Shown here: in pieces, positions 60,048-64,000 of the stretch
Numbering within the stretch: the first letter of the stretch is position 1
Layout: each line of letters opens with the position of its first letter
Notes under the pieces: generated by a model
What the model was told of the DNA's origin: nothing
Database searches by the model: none
The model's input: only the letters and a program-made list of their open reading frames with translations
Assembly (NCBI GenBank): GCA_947467345.1
Contig: CANIHD010000006.1
Span: 1 to 64,000, forward strand
Reading direction: 5' to 3'
Length of the DNA: 64,000 bases
Source: Alphaproteobacteria bacterium
GTDB lineage: Bacteria > Pseudomonadota > Alphaproteobacteria > Micropepsales > Micropepsaceae
Made by a program: the position numbers and the translations under genes

Positions 60048-61969
60048 TGGCATGCGAGGCACTCCTCGTAATCGGTACGGGTGGATTGTGCGACGGCGGC
60101 GGCGCGTTCTTTGAGATCACCGGCAAAGGCTGCGCGGCTGATCGATTTCGAGCGGCAATAATAGAGGCTCTTAATACCGCGCTCCCACGCCGTCCAATGC
60201 AGCATGTGCAAATCCCATTTATCGATATCGGCCGGCAAATAGAGATTGATGGACTGGCTCTGGCAGATGAACGGCGTGCGATCGCCCGCAAGCTCAACCA
60301 CCCAACGCTGATCGATTTCAAAGGCGGTGCGATACACGGCTTTTTCATGCTCGTTCAATATGTCCAGATGCTGCACCGAGCCTTCATGGGCAAGAATGGA
60401 CTGCCAGGTCTCCAGCGTGTCGGCGCCTTTCTCTTCCAAAAGCTGCGCGAGGTAGCGATTGCGAACCACGAAAGAACCGGACAGCGTCTTGTGATTGTAG
60501 ATATTCGCCGGAATCGGCTCGATGCAGGCGCTGGTGCCGCCGCAAATGATGCTGATCGACGCCGTCGGCGCGATGGCGATCTTGTGGCTGAAGCGCGCTT
60601 TCATGCCGCGTTCTAAAGCATCCGGGCACGGTCCGCGCTCATCCGCGAGTGTGACGGACGCCGCATCCGCCTCGCGGCGAATCTTCCGAAAGATTTTCAA
60701 ATTCCACGATTTCGCCATGGCGCTTTCGAACGGCACGCCCCGCGCTTGCAAGAAAGAATGAAACCCCATCACGCCGAGACCGACTGAGCGCTCGCGCAAT
60801 GCCGAATAGCGCGCGCGCTTCATGCTGGGTGGCGCGGTTTCGATAAAGCTCGTGAGCACATTGTCGAGCATGCGCAAAATGTCTTCGACGAGATCCGGCT
60901 CTTCCGCCCATTCGTCCCAGGTCTCGATGTTCAGCGATGACAAGCAGCAGACGGCGGTGCGGTCTTCGTCGCGATGATCCTTACCGGTGGGAAGCGTGAT
61001 CTCGCTGCAGAGATTCGAGGTCGAAACCTTCAAGCCCAATTCACGCTGATGCTTGGGCAGCGCGCGATTCACCGCGTCGATATAGAGAAGGTAGGGCTCG
61101 CCCGTTTGCAGGCGGTTTTCAAGAATACGCTGCCAGAGCTGGCGCGCATCCACTTCCCGCATGGTTTCGCCGCTCTTGGGGCTCACAAGCGCGAATTTCG
61201 TTCCGTCGCGCACCGCCTCCATAAAGGCATCGGTGATGTTGATGCCATGATGGAGATTGAGGCCCTTGCGATTGAAATCGCCGGCCGCTTTGCGGATTTC
61301 GAGGAACTCTTCGATTTCCGGATGATGCACATCCAAATACACCGCCGCCGAGCCGCGTCGCAGCGAGCCCTGGCTGATGGCCAGCGTCAGACCATCCATG
61401 ACATGGATGAAAGGAATGACGCCCGAGGTTTCGCCGCCTTTCACCGCTTCGCCGATGGAGCGCACTTTACCCCAATAGGTGCCGATGCCGCCGCCATTGG
61501 ACGCAAGCCACACATTCTCATTCCAGGTCGCGACGATACCCTCGAGCGAATCCGGAACGGTGTTCAGGAAGCAGGAAATCGGCAGGCCGCGCGTCGTGCC
61601 GCCATTCGAAAGAATGGGCGTCGCCGGCATGAACCAAAGGCGCGACATCGCATCGTAGAGCCGCTGCGCATGCGCCACATCGTCGGCGTAAGCGCACGCC
61701 ACGCGCGCGAACATGTCCTGGAAACTCTCGCCGGCGAGAAGATAGCGATCCTGCAACGTCGCTTTGCCGAAATTGGTGAGAAGCGCATCACGCGAGCGGT
61801 CGAGTGTCAGATCCTGCGGGCGCGGCGCGGGCGCGAGAGGCGTAGGAAGGGGCGCCGGCGTTTTGACCGGCGGCGGTGCGATGGCGATTTTTCGGATTGG
61901 CGGCGGGGCCTTCTCCGCCACCTGAACCAAATTGCCGTTGCGATCGAAATCAAATGCCAGCGCTGTCAT
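60044..61969 (-). CDS. nrdA: Class Ia ribonucleotide reductase alpha subunit
   Basis: NrdA reduces ribonucleoside diphosphates to deoxy forms. The 641-aa protein has the first active-site Cys in LPISCFLNTVPDSL, the second in SNLCSEITLPTGKD, and the C-terminal redox pair in YEECLACQ. There is no obvious N-terminal ATP cone: a low-complexity Pro/Ala segment (about 18-50) precedes the catalytic body. The ATG at 61969 has GGAGATGGGG just upstream. Expression should be controlled by the cobalamin riboswitch and candidate NrdR boxes in the leader. Confidence 0.95.
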   Translation of the reverse strand: MTALAFDFDRNGNLVQVAEKAPPPIRKIAIAPPPVKTPAPLPTPLAPAPRPQDLTLDRSRDALLTNFGKATLQDRYLLAGESFQDMFARVACAYADDVAHAQRLYDAMSRLWFMPATPILSNGGTTRGLPISCFLNTVPDSLEGIVATWNENVWLASNGGGIGTYWGKVRSIGEAVKGGETSGVIPFIHVMDGLTLAISQGSLRRGSAAVYLDVHHPEIEEFLEIRKAAGDFNRKGLNLHHGINITDAFMEAVRDGTKFALVSPKSGETMREVDARQLWQRILENRLQTGEPYLLYIDAVNRALPKHQRELGLKVSTSNLCSEITLPTGKDHRDEDRTAVCCLSSLNIETWDEWAEEPDLVEDILRMLDNVLTSFIETAPPSMKRARYSALRERSVGLGVMGFHSFLQARGVPFESAMAKSWNLKIFRKIRREADAASVTLADERGPCPDALERGMKARFSHKIAIAPTASISIICGGTSACIEPIPANIYNHKTLSGSFVVRNRYLAQLLEEKGADTLETWQSILAHEGSVQHLDILNEHEKAVYRTAFEIDQRWVVELAGDRTPFICQSQSINLYLPADIDKWDLHMLHWTAWERGIKSLYYCRSKSISRAAFAGDLKERAAAVAQSTRTDYEECLACQ

Positions 61970-62079
61970 GCCCCATCTCCCCACTGATGGACGGGACACA
62001 GATGGAACGCATGCCCGGAGGGCGACGAGGAATTGTCAGACCAGGACGCGGCCACCGGGACACCCCGCCCGACGATTTA

Positions 62080-62268
62080 CAAACCTGTTCACGGCAGGTC
62101 TCCTGGCTTCGCGGGTCGGTGCCGTCATCCCGTCTCCCCAGCAACGCGCCAGTGACCGATGGACGAAGACTCGCCACGTACAGTTGCGGGGGCAGCCCCG
62201 GCTCAGCGGGCCTAGCCACCTTCCAGGTTCCCTCTTAGCCCCGGATGTTGCGTTTCCGGAGACCGTGA
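62080..62268 (-). promoter_or_regulatory. Cobalamin (B12) riboswitch upstream of nrdAB
   Basis: On the minus strand the leader of nrdA carries the ordered consensus pieces of the cobalamin aptamer: AGAGGGAA, GCTGAGCCGGGGCTGCCCCCGCAACTGTA and GGTCACTGG; the GACGG..CGAAGCCAGGAGACCTGCC B12 box at 62093-62107 follows. Folding with the T-loop kissing region is plausible. Adenosylcobalamin binding would fold this RNA and shut off nrdAB, leaving DNA precursor supply to a B12-dependent reductase elsewhere. The nrdA start is 111 bp further on, which is the expression platform region. Confidence 0.93.
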
Positions 62269-62315
62269 ACACCGTATATAGTAGAGATTGTCAGAAATCC
62301 GTCAAGATATCTTCG
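62269..62315. promoter_or_regulatory. Candidate pair of NrdR boxes at the nrdAB promoter
   Basis: ACACCGTATATAGTAG (62269-62284; CTACTATATACGGTGT on the minus strand) matches the NrdR consensus acaCwAtATaTwGtgt at 12 of 16 positions. A weaker site CGTCAAGATATCTTCG begins at 62300, 31 bp away, the usual spacing of paired NrdR boxes. They lie just upstream of the riboswitch, where the promoter is expected. The match is my own inspection and not a scored search. Confidence 0.55.
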
Positions 62316-62419
62316 AGAAAATATTTTAGAAGCACGCGAAGGAATCGTTGTCCAGAAGCTGAGCGCGAAATCACGCAAAAGCCTAGGGCAAACTAAAAGT
62401 TTCGCCCATCAGACCGCTC

Positions 62420-63258
62420 GGTGTTGAGAGATCAGCTCGGAATTGTCAGGTTAACTGGCTCGGCCGCACAAAATTCCTAATCTAAAAAAGTCACGCATTT
62501 GCAGCGGACGCGGCGGCCCACCCGTCCATGGCGGTTGCCCGGAAGGTGCGGAGTGTGCATCGGGAGATCAGGTGACGCTGGACGTTGAAGAGATTGTAGA
62601 TGGAACCGTGGATGGATGCGAAGCGCTGTGCCTGGCCTTGCGATTTGAAGCGCTGCATCTTTCGTTCTCGTCGCCGCACAGCGAGATGAGAGTTTTCTGC
62701 ACGGTTGTTGTCGCGCAGTCGCCCGGGTCGGTGACGCCGGCGACATCCCAATGTTTCGAGTGCGGCTCCGTAAGAGAGCAGGCCATCGGTCACGAAGTGA
62801 TCCGGAACGTAGCCCTGTTTCTTGAGTAATTTCCGTAGCAATCGCAGTGCTGCATGCTTGTTGCGGCGCTTCTGAACGAGAACGTCCAGCACTTCGCCTT
62901 CGTCATCGACTGCACGCCACATGAACATGCGTTTGCCATGAATCCTCACGACCATTTCGTCGAGGTGCCAAACAGAACCTGGTCGAGGGCGGGAGCGCCG
63001 TATGTTGGATGCGATCGCCCGCCCAAACTTCTCAGCCCAACACCGCACCGTTTCATACGAAACATCCATCCCGCGCTCGGCGAGAAGATCCTCCACGTCC
63101 CTCAAACTGAGAGTGAATCGGTAATATAGCCAAACGGCCCGGCGGATGACATAGGGTGGAAACCGGTGCCGTTTGAACGAAATCCCAGCCATTCGCCCCT
63201 CCGTTTCCCCTCACCATCGAGGAATCCAGAGACAAGTTAGCGTTAGACTGACAGCACC
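62420..63258 (-). mobile_element. IS6-family insertion sequence (complete or nearly so)
   Basis: One transposase gene of 233 aa is flanked by possible terminal inverted repeats: GGTGTTGAGAGATCAGCTCGGAATTGTC-like sequence at 62420-62447 and, on the other strand from 63258, GGTGCTGTCAGTCTAACGC..CTTGTC (17 of 28 matches). This gives a length of about 0.84 kb, right for the family. I do not see an 8-bp target duplication, so the ends are tentative or the element has moved by recombination. Confidence 0.6.
62491..63192 (-). CDS. IS6-family transposase
   Basis: The 233-aa DDE transposase is typical of IS6/IS26: MAGISFKRHRFPPYVIRRAVWLYYRF, a helix-turn-helix region (SLRDVEDLLAERGMDVSYETVRCW), and the catalytic residues in HLDEMVVRI, HFVTDGLLSYGAAL and NNRAENSHLAVRRRE. 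The frame is intact, so it may be active. It lies upstream of the nrdAB leader and the trpG start. Confidence 0.95.
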   Translation of the reverse strand: MAGISFKRHRFPPYVIRRAVWLYYRFTLSLRDVEDLLAERGMDVSYETVRCWAEKFGRAIASNIRRSRPRPGSVWHLDEMVVRIHGKRMFMWRAVDDEGEVLDVLVQKRRNKHAALRLLRKLLKKQGYVPDHFVTDGLLSYGAALETLGCRRRHRPGRLRDNNRAENSHLAVRRRERKMQRFKSQGQAQRFASIHGSIYNLFNVQRHLISRCTLRTFRATAMDGWAAASAANA

Positions 63259-63605
63259 CGGACTGGCCCTTCATGAAGCCCCCTGCTCCGGATCGGTTCA
63301 TCTTGCTTCGTCCTGTTTTCAAGTTCGCCTAATATATACACCAAATCGCGTGTATTTAATAGCCAGCAAGGTCGAGCCTAAAAATCAGGCCCATTCGTGT
63401 GGCTGACCTATCTCAATATCGACCCCACCCCGTCGAAGGCGAGGGGGGGGGCGGGGGGTGACATGTTTAGCCCCTGCCTTTTAGGCCGGTTGTGTTCTAG
63501 CTTGGGGAAACCAGCCGCTTACATTCTAAAAAGCGGGTATAAAAGCGGGTATAGATTACCTGTGCCGTTTTTATATAGTAATTATATCAAAGGGTTAGTT
63601 ACCAA
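63259..63605. other. Intergenic region upstream of trpG
   Basis: This 347-bp stretch has no supported gene. It contains a dyad ATACAC-CAAATCGC-GTGTAT (63336-63355), a G-rich tract GAGGGGGGGGGCGGGGGGTG (63441-63460) and two tandem copies of AAAAGCGGGTAT (about 63529-63554). An AT-rich segment TTTTTATATAGTAATTATATC just before trpG is the likely promoter. I see no tryptophan-rich leader peptide. Confidence 0.45.
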
Positions 63606-64000
63606 GTGCTTCTGCTAATCGATAATTACGACAGCTTCACCTACAACCTCTTCCATTACCTCAGCGAACTGGGGGAAGCCGTTGAAGTTGTGCGGAATGA
63701 TGAGATCTCCACCGCGCAAGCGCTGAGCATGCGCCCGGCCAATATCGTCATTTCGCCGGGGCCGTGCGATCCGGACCGCGCCGGCATTTGCCTCGACCTC
63801 ATCCGTACCGCGAATGGCAGCGTCCCCATTCTCGGCGTCTGTCTCGGACACCAAGCCATCGGCCAGGCCTATGGCGGAAACGTGGTGCGCGCGCCGCAGC
63901 CGATGCACGGCAAGCTCTCGCGCATTCACCACGGCGGCGAAAGCGTATTTCGCGGGCTAGAAGATGGCTTTCAGGCGACCCGTTACCATTCACTGGTGGT
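63606..64000 (+). CDS. trpG: Anthranilate synthase component II (glutamine amidotransferase), partial
   Basis: The first 131 codons are in the window and the gene runs off the right edge. The GTG at 63606 gives the typical start MLLLIDNYDSFTYNLFHYLSE. The nucleophile Cys79 (GVCLGHQAIG) and HGKLSRIHH are seen. It provides ammonia to TrpE. TrpD and TrpC usually follow but are beyond the window. The separation from trpE by 5.1 kb is caused by nrdAB, DUF2237 and the IS element. Confidence 0.95.
   Translation, partial: MLLLIDNYDSFTYNLFHYLSELGEAVEVVRNDEISTAQALSMRPANIVISPGPCDPDRAGICLDLIRTANGSVPILGVCLGHQAIGQAYGGNVVRAPQPMHGKLSRIHHGGESVFRGLEDGFQATRYHSLV

Noticed and set aside
63520-63605. Possible trp leader peptide/attenuator before trpG
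   Set aside because: No short frame with consecutive TGG codons and no terminator hairpin pair was found.

Overview
The window looks like a chromosomal stretch of an alphaproteobacterium. The evidence is: a C4-type (glycine + succinyl-CoA) 5-aminolevulinate synthase, a MucR/Ros-type regulator, a pyruvate dehydrogenase E1 beta with its own lipoyl domain, a CBP3-type cytochrome bc1 chaperone, and the gene orders rpmF-plsX-fabH-ihfA-merR, nrdR-ribD-ribE-ribB-ribH-nusB-thiL and secG-pyrG-kdsA-eno-ftsB-pdhAB-pdhC-lpd. Base composition is G+C-rich almost throughout. I cannot name the genus from sequence alone.

Layout. 1-300: left edge with short direct repeats and tRNA-Pro. 0.4-5.1 kb (minus): envelope lipid and nucleoid operon (CBP3-like chaperone, yceD/DUF177, rpmF, plsX, fabH, ihfA, merR). 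5.2-7.9 kb: BamE lipoprotein (+) facing a K+-independent proton pyrophosphatase (-). 8.1-17.9 kb (minus): glyA-nrdR-riboflavin-nusB-DUF2339-thiL block. 18.3-24.2 kb: MucR-like regulator, ALA synthase, MarR regulator, HIBCH-like hydrolase, hemB, cysteine-cluster protein and TetR regulator. 24.3-38.4 kb: accessory stretch in which three loci are visibly broken: a penicillin acylase with two in-frame stops, a membrane-fused spermidine synthase with two frameshifts, and a small membrane protein with an in-frame TGA. Intact flavin reductase, MotB, protein-leucyl transferase, MetRS, DUF502, tRNA-Thr, a secreted protein, an amidohydrolase-fold protein and an ICMT-like methyltransferase lie among them. 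38.5-39.3 kb: bfd-bfr iron storage pair. 39.5-55 kb (minus): lpdA, pdhC, an unknown low-G+C gene, pdhB, pdhA, ftsB, NHL protein, cupin, eno, kdsA, rraA-like, pyrG, secG, receiver-like protein, tpiA. 55.1-58.9 kb (+): PpiD/SurA-like isomerase, trpE, DUF2237. 59-62.3 kb (minus): nrdAB with a cobalamin riboswitch and apparent NrdR boxes. 62.4-63.3 kb: an IS6-family element. 63.6 kb to the edge: the start of trpG.

The most interesting biology is at 60-62.3 kb. A B12-independent class Ia ribonucleotide reductase operon sits behind a cobalamin riboswitch, preceded by a candidate pair of NrdR boxes 31 bp apart, and nrdR itself is encoded in the same window. Other points worth a look are an unrecognised gene wedged and translationally coupled inside the pdh operon, several 'missing key residue' proteins (RibB without the GTP cyclohydrolase zinc cysteines, a MucR homologue without zinc-ligand histidines, an amidohydrolase without HxH, a receiver domain without its Asp), and the cluster of broken genes at 24-35 kb.
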